A DNA stretch of 26,228 nucleotides from an uncultured Eubacteriales bacterium (GCA_902492015.1 CABUJR010000018.1:1-26228), one strand, 5' to 3'. Shown: positions 15,527-22,070, numbered from the stretch's first letter. A program made the numbers and translations. The notes: generated from the sequence alone by a model not told the origin.

Positions 15527-15555
15527 TTGATTTTAGTATCATTATGTGCTATAAT
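15527..15555 (+). promoter_or_regulatory. Promoter of the structured RNA
   Basis: TTGATT (15527-15532), 17-bp spacer, TATAAT (15550-15555). No conventional gene follows for about 690 bp, so this promoter points to a non-coding or leader transcript starting near 15562. Confidence 0.7.
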
Positions 15556-15561
15556 ATATAT

Positions 15562-15988
15562 AACTTCATATAGTTAGAATGGCTTAAAGGCTTAATATTT
15601 AATCCATTCCGCAGGCTTAGTGCTTGTGTTCAATGATTTGATCCAGGCATTGAGACTGCCTGGATTATTTTTATACGAAAAATGTTTATCTGCAATTTTT
15701 CCGTATAACTCATTGAATTTCTAGTTGAAGAATTTATACGGGAGAATACGCAAATGAACAAAAACATATTTTATGGCGGACGGAAGCCCAGGTTGTTGTC
15801 CTACTATTTTTTAAACACATTAGCCATTCGGCTTTACTGGGGGAAATATTTTCACCCTAATGCTATTATTATCTATTGATTTTAAATAAAAAATATTTTA
15901 TAATAATGTTAATTAATCTAAGTTAGTCTCAATAACTTAGTTAATTATATAAACACGGGAACTTGCGTATTCTCCCGTGTTTTTTTTA
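15562..15988 (+). ncRNA. Large structured RNA, about 425 nt, unassigned
   Basis: The segment between the promoter and the terminator is more GC-rich and more structured than its surroundings. Seen stems: GAATGG/CCATTC; ATCCAGGCA/TGCCTGGAT (about 15640-15665), followed by T-rich bases; TTATACG-AAAAAT with ATTTTT-CGTATAA (about 15671-15709); a long-range TTCAATGA/TCATTGAA enclosing the last two; CATTAG/CTAATG; TAAGTTA/TAACTTA (15919-15925, 15933-15939); and the 16-bp ACGGGAGAATACGCAA (15738-15753) with its exact complement at 15963-15978. The 3' end is ACACGGG/CCCGTGT (15953-15959, 15974-15980) plus T8, an intrinsic terminator that competes with the 16-bp helix. I do not recognise the family. 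The 41-codon ORF within may be its product or a coincidence. Confidence 0.65.
15754..15879 (+). CDS. Possible 41-aa peptide inside the structured RNA
   Basis: ATG at 15754 follows GGGAG by about 9 nt and opens 41 codons ending in TGA. The peptide starts MNKNIFYGGRKPRLL and continues with an aromatic, partly hydrophobic stretch (SYYFLNTLAIRLYWGKYF). Its ribosome binding site is one strand of the 16-bp helix with the transcript's 3' end, so the full-length RNA would be translationally silent, as in type I toxin mRNAs such as hok. Against coding: many rare GC-rich codons (CGG, CCC, AGG, GGG), which RNA structure could explain instead. Not a recognised peptide. Confidence 0.4.
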   Translation: MNKNIFYGGRKPRLLSYYFLNTLAIRLYWGKYFHPNAIIIY

Positions 15989-15995
15989 TTTAAAA

Positions 15996-16125
15996 TCTGC
16001 ACTGTATGCAGAATTTTGTTATTTTTATTAATTTTCACCCCAAAAAAACTTACAAACAGTAAAAAAGTATAAGATTCAGTATAAAAATCTGCACTGTATG
16101 CAGATTTTCATGCACAGAATGCAGA
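15996..16125. promoter_or_regulatory. Three palindromic operator-like sites
   Basis: TCTGCA-CTGTA-TGCAGA occurs identically at 15996-16012 and 16088-16104, and a degenerate copy (CATGCACAGAATGCAGA) at 16109-16125, with the TGCAGA half-sites of copies 2 and 3 exactly 21 bp apart (two helical turns). They lie just upstream of a possible promoter (TTGTTT 16141-16146, 17 bp, TAATAT 16164-16169) for the Spo0A-domain gene. The binding protein is unknown; the XRE protein or an element-encoded Spo0A-like protein are candidates. Confidence 0.65.
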
Positions 16126-16244
16126 TTTTACTTTTTTGATTTGTTTACATAATTTTGGTATATTAATATTGTAATAAAAAAGTATTATTAGTTATCGAAT
16201 TTGATAAGTTTACTTCTAATTCTACTTTAGGGGGAAAAGTATTG

Positions 16245-16604
16245 ATGAACATAGTTAATCCTAAACAAGTAATTCAAATATATAATATATTACGCGATTT
16301 AGGGCTTAATACCACTTTAAAAGGTACAAAGCTTATTAATACTGCCATACAACTTGTTATTAAAAGTGATAATGAATATATAGTTTTAAAAGATATTTAT
16401 AAATCTATTTCAAAAAATTATTATAAATCAACGACAAAACAAATAGAAAATTATATTTCTTATGCTTTAAATAGTAGAATTGAAGAAAAGTCTCAAAAAA
16501 ATTTTGAAAAAATATTTGGTTTTAAATATGATAGTTATTACTTTACAAATAAAATTATTATTGAAGAAATTGCAAGAATTATAATAGAATATATCAATAC
16601 ATAA
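16245..16604 (+). CDS. Stand-alone Spo0A-type DNA-binding domain protein
   Basis: A 119-aa protein that corresponds to only the C-terminal effector domain of Spo0A (normally about 110-120 aa after a receiver): LRDLGLNTTLKGTKLINTAI, an amphipathic spacer, YKSISKNYYKSTTKQIENYI as the helix-turn-helix with recognition helix, and FEKIFGFKYDSYYFTNKIII. Spo0A domains bind 0A boxes (TGTCGAA-like) and control sporulation entry; here there is no receiver, so regulation must come from expression level or a partner. Start ATG 16245 or TTG 16242; AGGGGG is upstream. About 100 bp separate it from the ECF sigma gene, which has its own promoter-like motif. Confidence 0.75.
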   Translation: MNIVNPKQVIQIYNILRDLGLNTTLKGTKLINTAIQLVIKSDNEYIVLKDIYKSISKNYYKSTTKQIENYISYALNSRIEEKSQKNFEKIFGFKYDSYYFTNKIIIEEIARIIIEYINT

Positions 16605-16631
16605 AAATATTTTAATAAAATATCTATTTAA

Positions 16632-16662
16632 TGCAACCAATATTATTTATTAAACATCTAAT
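16632..16662 (+). promoter_or_regulatory. Putative ECF-sigma autoregulated promoter
   Basis: TGCAACC (16632-16638), 17-bp spacer, ATCTAAT (16656-16662), in front of the ECF sigma gene. The same two words at the same spacing occur before the Spo0A-like gene on the other strand (19131-19161). The AAC-type -35 resembles ECF promoters. Assignment to this sigma factor is inferred. Confidence 0.55.
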
Positions 16663-16704
16663 ATATGTATTTATAAATACTAAAAATATAAAGGAGGTTC
16701 TATA

Positions 16705-17235
16705 TTGGATAATCATTATTTAGTAGAAATGGCAAAGAACGGTGATAAAAATGCCTTTTCCAAACTTATAAAAGGATTGCAAAATGAAATGTATAGAATT
16801 GCCAAAACAAGATTTTATAATGAGGCAGATATCGAAGACGCTGTACAAGAAACAATATTACAAGCTTTTAAGTCTATTAAAAATCTAAAGTATACGCAAT
16901 ATTTTAATACATGGATTATAAAAATACTTATCAATAATTGCAATATAATATATAAAGAAAAAAATAATATTCAATTAGAAGATTATCAATATGTTAATAC
17001 ATTCATTTCATCAAATAATACAACTAGTGTAGATGAAAAATTAAGTTTTGATTATATTATGAAAAACTTAAATTATGATGAAAGAATTGCAATCACTTTA
17101 TACTATATGGAAGGATATACAAATAGAGAAATTAGTAAAATATTAAACACCAGTGTTGGAACTATAAAATCTAGAATATCACGCGCGAAACAAAAAATAA
17201 AAGAATTATACAAGGAGGAAATAAAAAATGGATAA
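16705..17235 (+). CDS. ECF-type RNA polymerase sigma factor
   Basis: A 176-aa sigma-70 family protein with only regions 2 and 4, the ECF layout. Region 2 is about 8-78 (FSKLIKGLQNEMYRIAKTRF, EADIEDAVQETILQAFKSI, FNTWIIKILINNC), region 4 about 112-172 (LNYDERIAITLYYMEGYTN, REISKILNTSVGTIKSRISR). It is close in style to the SigV/SigW-like groups that are held by membrane anti-sigma factors. The start is UUG, 7 nt after AAGGAGG. Its stop overlaps the next gene by 8 nt (ATGGATAA), so sigma and anti-sigma are translationally coupled. Very AT-rich, like the following two genes. Confidence 0.9.
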   Translation: MDNHYLVEMAKNGDKNAFSKLIKGLQNEMYRIAKTRFYNEADIEDAVQETILQAFKSIKNLKYTQYFNTWIIKILINNCNIIYKEKNNIQLEDYQYVNTFISSNNTTSVDEKLSFDYIMKNLNYDERIAITLYYMEGYTNREISKILNTSVGTIKSRISRAKQKIKELYKEEIKNG

Positions 17236-18355
17236 TTTCGAAGAAAAGATGAATATAATTTTTAATAAAAACTTTGAAACACCATCACATTATAAATCTG
17301 CAGTTGATAAAGCTATTAATGAAGCTGAATATGGTTGCAAAAAAACAAATATACTACATTTATACTGTTTTAAAAATATCGCAGCTAGTTTTCTTATTGG
17401 AGTAATCACATTATCTGGAATTGCATATGCTGGGGTAAAAATATATGAAAATATTTGGAAGACTCCTGAGGAAATTTCTATAAATGATTTTGATGTCAAT
17501 ACTAACGAAAAAAATCATATTATTAACGAATCTGAATTAAAAAATATAGCACTCAATGAATTTAACAAAATTGGTTATGATAATATAACTATCGAAAAAT
17601 CAGAATATATCAAAAATCCATATTCAAATACTTCTATATGTTTTCAAATAAGTGCTTATAATGATACTGAAAAAACATTAAGTCTTATGCTAGATGCTAC
17701 AAATGGAAATTTCATTTCTTTTGGTAGTGATTTAGATATTCAACCTCAAAATTATAGAACATCTAGAGAGGAAGCTAAAAACATTGCTAGAACCTTATAT
17801 AAAAAATTAGGTTTTGAAGAAGGAAGTTATGATTTAACAAACATAGTAGCAAACAACAAAGATAACGAGATAGATTCTTGGTTTTGGACTGCAACATTTA
17901 CCAAAAAATATAATAATGTTATAAATAAGTATCAATCAATATCAATAAGCTTTATTCCAGAAATTAATAAAATTATAATATTACAAAAAATAGATTATCC
18001 TTTTGAAAATAATGATATTGTTCTTACTAAAGAAGAAGCAATACAAATTGCAAAAAACAAAAATTTGCAGTTATTCAATGATAATAATTATGAAAATAAA
18101 ATAAATATTGACTGCAATCTATCAATAGAAAAAATGAATTCCACAATTTATTCTTTAGAAAATAATATTGAAGAAAATTTTAAATTTACAAACTCAAATG
18201 GTGAAACTGTAAGTGGAAGTAAATATTTTAATCAAAATATAGTTAGAAATGTATATTTAGTAAAACTATCTTATGAAAATTCGAATAAAATTATTGAATA
18301 TTTCATTGATACCACAACCGGAGAAATTATTGGTGGAAATTATTTTGATTTTTAA
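17228..18355 (+). CDS. Membrane anti-sigma factor with PepSY-like outer domain
   Basis: A 375-aa protein. Residues 1-48 are cytoplasmic and should bind the sigma factor (FEEKMNIIFNKNFETPSHYKSAVDKAINEAE); one membrane helix at about 51-70 (IAASFLIGVITLSGIAYAGV); about 300 extracytoplasmic residues with PepSY/YpeB-like repeats, each an amphipathic helix (SREEAKNIARTLYKKLGF, TKEEAIQIAKNKN) followed by strands (VYLVKLSYENSN..., YFIDTTTGEIIGG). No zinc-binding HxxxCxxC motif is present, so it is not a ZAS-type anti-sigma. By analogy with RsiV-like proteins it would sense an envelope signal and release the sigma factor, perhaps after proteolysis. AAGGAGG stands 9 nt before the ATG. Confidence 0.8.
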   Translation: MDNFEEKMNIIFNKNFETPSHYKSAVDKAINEAEYGCKKTNILHLYCFKNIAASFLIGVITLSGIAYAGVKIYENIWKTPEEISINDFDVNTNEKNHIINESELKNIALNEFNKIGYDNITIEKSEYIKNPYSNTSICFQISAYNDTEKTLSLMLDATNGNFISFGSDLDIQPQNYRTSREEAKNIARTLYKKLGFEEGSYDLTNIVANNKDNEIDSWFWTATFTKKYNNVINKYQSISISFIPEINKIIILQKIDYPFENNDIVLTKEEAIQIAKNKNLQLFNDNNYENKINIDCNLSIEKMNSTIYSLENNIEENFKFTNSNGETVSGSKYFNQNIVRNVYLVKLSYENSNKIIEYFIDTTTGEIIGGNYFDF

Positions 18356-18358
18356 CAT

Positions 18359-18392
18359 AAAAAAGATATCTTTATTTAAGATATCTTTTTTT
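18359..18392. terminator. Bidirectional terminator
   Basis: AAAAAAGATATCTT (18359-18372) pairs perfectly with AAGATATCTTTTTT (18378-18391), with a 5-nt loop. It ends the sigma/anti-sigma operon and, on the other strand, the Spo0A-like gene, whose stop codon it overlaps. Confidence 0.85.
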
Positions 18393-19112
18393 ATATATTA
18401 TATTTTCAAATATTATACAAATCACTTCTTTAATTTTAGGAACTTCTGAATCATATAAATAAAAATATTCTTTTAAAATATTGTCCTTGCAATCTATACA
18501 CATCATCTTAATTGATAATGCTATACTAGTTTTTATATTATTAATACTTTTATGATATTTATTTGCTATTATTAGATAAATATCTTTTTGCAAATTATAA
18601 TTATTATAATTTTTTTGCTTATATAACTCTAATATTGTATCTTGCAAATATCTTGTCCCATTATAAGAATAATTAAATCTTAAATACTTTAATTCATCAG
18701 ATATAATTTTCTTTATATCATAAATATTATTATCTTTTTCATGTTCTAGATAATATCTATTTAATATTTCAAATAAACATTCAAATATATTACTGGTTAC
18801 AGTAATATATTCATATATATATGAATAATATTCTTCTTTTATCTTTTGATTATTATTTAAAAGTATTATAGAGTTTTTTAAAAAATAATAATTATTCTCT
18901 ACAATAAATTTCATTAACTCATTACATACTACATTATTCTGTTCAGTATTTAATATAATAATATCTATTTTTCCAGTTTTAATAAATTTAAATGTTTCTT
19001 GTTTATTTGTAGTAATCCCATACAAATTAAAATTAGATAATTTAGTAAATACCGTATTAATAATATTTTTTAATCTACTAAAATCATTATCTATTAATAA
19101 TATATTTAGCAT
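18372..19112 (-). CDS. Spo0A-like regulator with a degenerate receiver
   Basis: A 246-aa protein with Spo0A architecture. The N-terminal receiver (about 1-118) begins MLNILLIDND, giving the acidic pair D8/D10, but at the phosphoacceptor position of the third strand (KIDIIILNTEQ) Asn55 replaces Asp, so it is a pseudo-receiver. The C-terminal part (about 140-246: LRFNYSYNGTRYLQDTILEL, IANKYHKSINNIKTSIALSI) matches the Spo0A effector domain and its helix-turn-helix. It should bind 0A-like boxes without phosphorylation. The ATG is preceded by AGGAGG. It is convergent with the sigma/anti-sigma operon and divergent from the secreted-protein gene. Confidence 0.75.
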   Translation of the reverse strand: MLNILLIDNDFSRLKNIINTVFTKLSNFNLYGITTNKQETFKFIKTGKIDIIILNTEQNNVVCNELMKFIVENNYYFLKNSIILLNNNQKIKEEYYSYIYEYITVTSNIFECLFEILNRYYLEHEKDNNIYDIKKIISDELKYLRFNYSYNGTRYLQDTILELYKQKNYNNYNLQKDIYLIIANKYHKSINNIKTSIALSIKMMCIDCKDNILKEYFYLYDSEVPKIKEVICIIFENIIYKKRYLK

Positions 19113-19130
19113 ATTGTTTCGCCTCCTATT

Positions 19131-19161
19131 ATTAGATAATAAAATTAATAGTAAGGTTGCA
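19131..19161 (-). promoter_or_regulatory. Second copy of the putative ECF promoter motif
   Basis: On the minus strand TGCAACC (19161-19155), 17 bp, ATCTAAT (19137-19131), identical in both words and spacing to 16632-16662. The start would fall next to the AGGAGG of the Spo0A-like gene, giving an unusually short leader. Confidence 0.5.
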
Positions 19162-19177
19162 TAAATTTACTTTTTTT

Positions 19178-19204
19178 TGTCTTTTTTTGTCTTTTCTTAT
19201 CTTT
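19178..19204. promoter_or_regulatory. Three tandem 0A-like boxes, 10-bp period
   Basis: TGTCTTT (19178-19184), TGTCTTT (19188-19194) and TATCTTT (19198-19204) repeat every 10 bp. Functional Spo0A sites can be tandem TGTCGAA-like boxes about one helical turn apart. The array lies between the Spo0A-like gene and the secreted-protein gene. Alternatively it is a phased T-tract giving DNA curvature. Confidence 0.45.
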
Positions 19205-19284
19205 TTTTAAATGTAAACATTTTTTATGTTATTATACTAATAGATTTTAATATATGGATTTTCCATATCATTGAATCAAATTGA

Positions 19285-19314
19285 TACCACTATATCATAT
19301 TTGATATTCTAGGT
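19285..19314 (+). promoter_or_regulatory. Possible sigma-A promoter of the secreted-protein gene
   Basis: TTGATA (about 19281-19286) and TATTCT (about 19305-19310) are 18 bp apart, giving a leader of about 35 nt. A second candidate is TGTAAAC (19212-19218) and ACTAATA (19236-19242), which resembles the ECF motif with one base less spacing. The region is rich in overlapping ATATC repeats. Confidence 0.35.
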
Positions 19315-19350
19315 ATAGAAATTGAGAGAACATTTTAAGGAGGTTTATCT

Positions 19351-19884
19351 ATGAAGAAAAAATTAACAGTAATGTTTCTCAGTTTGGTAATGATGCTTTC
19401 TTGTTTTGCATCTGTAACTACTGCATTTGCAGCTGAGTCTCCTAACATCAACTCAACAGATGAGTTTGATATCGAAAACATGTTAATAACCGCTAAAAGT
19501 AATTATGATCCTGCTGGTACACACATGTACGCTGGCAGACATTATCTTGGCGATGTAACTGTCAATAACAATCGGCAAGGTGGTAGCAGATATTATCATG
19601 GTAAAAAAGTTCGGCTTATTTTAGCTTGGAAATCAAGTGATGGAAAAGGCGATGTTGATATCGAAACGCAGTTTGTTGGAAAGTTCAAACGCTTTTACTG
19701 CAAAGACGATGGTAATGGCGTTGATGAAAACGGTTTCTATTATGTCGTATCAACTGAATGGTATGATATTCCTGTAGATGGTGGATATTATGGTATCTTC
19801 TATGATGTTGTCACCAGACAAGGTCTTACACCTCCTGGTGGAACTCGTTCTGCCTATATTCATACATGGGTTGATATCGAATAA
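19351..19884 (+). CDS. Secreted small beta-rich protein, unknown
   Basis: A 177-aa precursor. MKKK, a hydrophobic stretch and TTAFA-AES give a clear signal peptide cleaved after about residue 27, leaving about 150 residues. The mature part is polar and beta-rich (HYLGDVTVNNNRQGGSRYYH, KKVRLILAWKSSDGKG, GYYGIFYDVVTRQG, SAYIHTWVDIE), with one Cys. Unrecognised; no lipobox of good quality and no cell-wall sorting signal. AAGGAGG 9 nt upstream. Its codon use (CGG, GGC, CAC) is far less AT-biased than the adjacent sigma, anti-sigma and Spo0A-like genes, so it was probably acquired separately or is highly expressed. Its position beyond the tandem boxes makes it the likely output of the regulators. 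Confidence 0.8.
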   Translation: MKKKLTVMFLSLVMMLSCFASVTTAFAAESPNINSTDEFDIENMLITAKSNYDPAGTHMYAGRHYLGDVTVNNNRQGGSRYYHGKKVRLILAWKSSDGKGDVDIETQFVGKFKRFYCKDDGNGVDENGFYYVVSTEWYDIPVDGGYYGIFYDVVTRQGLTPPGGTRSAYIHTWVDIE

Positions 19885-19946
19885 AAAATGTCAGTTTTTG
19901 TAACATTGTAAACTATTAAACTATTATTGTTGTTCTCTCAATTTCG

Positions 19947-19969
19947 CCCTAGCACACTCTGTGCTAGGG
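19947..19969 (+). terminator. Terminator after the secreted-protein gene
   Basis: CCCTAGCACA (19947-19956) pairs perfectly with TGTGCTAGGG (19960-19969), loop of 3. The following tail (TTATATATAATTT) is weakly U-rich. Confidence 0.7.
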
Positions 19970-20170
19970 TTATATATAATTTAAATAGTATTATGAAATT
20001 ATAGTTTATGAAAATTAATCTAATACTATCTGTTTTTTATAAAACTATCTACTATTCTTTTAAGCTATCTTTTTGAAAATTAAATACATGTTTTGCTACT
20101 TTAAAAGTTTTTCCTATATAATTTATTGTTTCTAGCAACCCTATTCAATTTCTCGAGTTTTTCCACATAA
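19970..20170. other. Intergenic, nothing recognised
   Basis: AT-rich spacer between the terminator of the secreted-protein gene and the terminator of the HEPN-like gene. No ORF with a ribosome binding site and no notable repeat. Confidence 0.5.
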
Positions 20171-20213
20171 CTAATAAAAGTATCAAAAATTAAAATTTGA
20201 TACTTTTTATTAG
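20171..20213. terminator. Terminator after the HEPN-like gene
   Basis: CTAATAAAAGTATCAAA (20171-20187) pairs with TTTGATACTTTTTATTAG (20196-20213) with one bulged base; it directly abuts the minus-strand stop codon at 20214. Confidence 0.7.
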
Positions 20214-21371
20214 TCATTCTATTTTTCCTGTGTACAGAAAGGATAAATATTTTCTTTCATAATCTTTTTTGATTTCTTCATCAGTTAATCCTAATCTCTC
20301 ACATTCCTTTAAAAAATTGGTCATCTGCACACATTCATTATCTATATCAATGAAAATATTTTCATAAAAAGAGTTTCTTATAACTTTTAAATATTTTTCT
20401 TGATTTCTATCTACTACTTCTAATTCTTTATTAGTTAGGCTATTAGTATGTAAGTAATGTATATTATTTCTTATTTTTCTATTTAATGAATAGAATTCTT
20501 TTTCTGTTATAGCTTCTTTAATATTTTTTAATACTTCTTTTGAATATTGAGAATTCATTTTCATGAGGTCTTTACCCACAATTTCTATAACTAATGCCTT
20601 TATCTTTCTAATATAGTTTTCAAATTTTATAAAAAACATTTTTTCAAATTCCATATCATAATTGTATCCATCAAATATTTTTTGAATAAATTCAACTGAT
20701 GAAACTAATCTATATCTATATAATATAAAAATTTTGTCTATTTCTGATAAATTTGTAGTCAAACTAAATAATTTATATGTTGAATATGAATATCTCTTTA
20801 AAGAAATATTACTAGTAATTTTATTGTAAAAATCTACAGCATATAAATCAAACAATTTGAATTGTTTCTCCAAAGCCCTTGTTTTGTTTGAAATAGTTTT
20901 AATAATACATTCTGATACATCTTCTAATATGGAAAAAACGCCATTCCAAAACTCTAAGTCATTATCCTCATTAAAAGTTTCAAAATTCATATCAATTAAA
21001 TTTGAATCATTTAGAACAATATTCATATCATAAACTAATTTTTTAAAATCAATTCCCATCTTATCAAGTTTTAAATGCATTTTTTTTGAATTAACAACAC
21101 ATTGATGTACCCATTGTCTTTCATTAAATATCCTTTCTTTCATATTTGTTTTGAAATATTGATTTTCCTCTAACAAATTATATTCTTCTAAAAATAATGC
21201 TAATTCATAAGCAAATATAACTGATAACCCTTTTATAAACATTACTATATAATTTTTAATTTCTATATCTTTAATAGAACGCTTTATATGTAATAATAAT
21301 GAAAAATAAAAAGAATCTTGTAAAATTTCGCCAATTGTATTTATAGGAATATTTTTTATTTCATTCTTCAT
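20214..21371 (-). CDS. Large helical protein, possible HEPN domain
   Basis: A 385-aa, almost wholly helical cytoplasmic protein with no close family I can name. Near the C-terminus, LNRKIRNNIHYLHTNSLTNK contains R301-N302...H305/H308, the R-N-x(n)-H pattern of HEPN ribonuclease-type domains; the preceding helices (about 205-300) fit a HEPN bundle. HEPN proteins are often RNases in phage defence or toxin systems, so a defence role is an inference from motif and from its place in mobile cargo next to toxin-antitoxin genes. No partner nucleotidyltransferase is adjacent. Single gene with its own terminator. Confidence 0.6.
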   Translation of the reverse strand: MKNEIKNIPINTIGEILQDSFYFSLLLHIKRSIKDIEIKNYIVMFIKGLSVIFAYELALFLEEYNLLEENQYFKTNMKERIFNERQWVHQCVVNSKKMHLKLDKMGIDFKKLVYDMNIVLNDSNLIDMNFETFNEDNDLEFWNGVFSILEDVSECIIKTISNKTRALEKQFKLFDLYAVDFYNKITSNISLKRYSYSTYKLFSLTTNLSEIDKIFILYRYRLVSSVEFIQKIFDGYNYDMEFEKMFFIKFENYIRKIKALVIEIVGKDLMKMNSQYSKEVLKNIKEAITEKEFYSLNRKIRNNIHYLHTNSLTNKELEVVDRNQEKYLKVIRNSFYENIFIDIDNECVQMTNFLKECERLGLTDEEIKKDYERKYLSFLYTGKIE

Positions 21372-21720
21372 AATAATCTCCTTATATTCTATATAATAAC
21401 ATAATTAAAAATTTTTAGAAACTCTTTCTCCATAAAACTCTCCTTTCTCTTTTTATATAAATTGTATAATAAAAAACAGTTCTTTTTTGAAAAGTAGTTT
21501 TTTGTGGACTTTTTAGTATTTTTGAAAATTTCACACTTTTAAAATTTCTATTTTTCTAAAAACTCAATTTAGCAAATTCAATTACAAGTTTTAACAAGAA
21601 TTTATTATATAAAAAAATGTTATCATTAATATAAAATATTCTTTAAATTTATATACTTTAAGAAAAAAACTACAGATTATGTATAAAGTAACATTTTTAG
21701 GATAAAATAATATAATATCA
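21372..21720. other. Intergenic, nothing clear
   Basis: About 350 bp of AT-rich DNA separating the divergent HEPN-like and antitoxin genes. It must hold the HEPN gene promoter, but no convincing -35/-10 pair was found. No ORF or strong hairpin. Confidence 0.5.
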
Positions 21721-21749
21721 TTGACATTGTATATGCATTGTGTTACAAT
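21721..21749 (+). promoter_or_regulatory. Promoter of the RelB/YafQ operon
   Basis: TTGACA (21721-21726), 17-bp spacer, TACAAT (21744-21749). The spacer contains ATGCAT and TTGTAT...TTACAA symmetry that could serve as antitoxin operator. Confidence 0.8.
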
Positions 21750-21782
21750 TATATCAATAAATAATAGGCGGAGGTGTTTGTT

Positions 21783-22070
21783 ATGGCAAAAACAGATACA
21801 TTAAATATAAGAATAGAACCTGAATTAAAAAGAGAAGCTGAAAAAACTCTTGATGATTTAGGAATGAATGTTGCTGACGCAGTTACTATTTTCTTAAAAC
21901 AAGTTGTATTAACTGAAAGCATTCCTTTTAATATAAAAAAACCAAAATATAATGATGAAACTCTAGAGGCAATAAAAGAAGCTTTAGAAATGATTAAAAA
22001 TCCTGATAAATACAAATCTTTCAATAATGTTGAAGAATTAATGGAGGAGTTGAATAGCGAGAATGAGTAA
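21783..22070 (+). CDS. RelB/DinJ-family antitoxin
   Basis: A 95-aa antitoxin: an N-terminal ribbon-helix-helix typical of DinJ/RelB (KTDTLNIRIEPELKREAEKT, NVADAVTIFLKQVV), the conserved IPFNIK segment, and a disordered acidic C-terminus that wraps the toxin. It neutralises a RelE/YafQ-type mRNA interferase and represses its own promoter with it. The ATG at 21783 is chosen over the GTG at 21774 because GGAGG lies 7 nt upstream. It overlaps the toxin gene by 8 nt. The antitoxin is intact although the toxin is broken. Confidence 0.88.
   Translation: MAKTDTLNIRIEPELKREAEKTLDDLGMNVADAVTIFLKQVVLTESIPFNIKKPKYNDETLEAIKEALEMIKNPDKYKSFNNVEELMEELNSENE

Noticed and set aside
15562..15988. Group II intron, tmRNA, RNase P RNA or SRP RNA
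   Set aside because: No domain V motif, no tag-encoding tmRNA end, no RNase P conserved segments and no SRP GGAAGC-type apical loop were recognised.
19171..19204. CRISPR array or simple repeat tract
   Set aside because: The repeat unit is 10 bp without spacers; a protein-binding array or curved DNA fits better. No CRISPR array was seen anywhere in the window.
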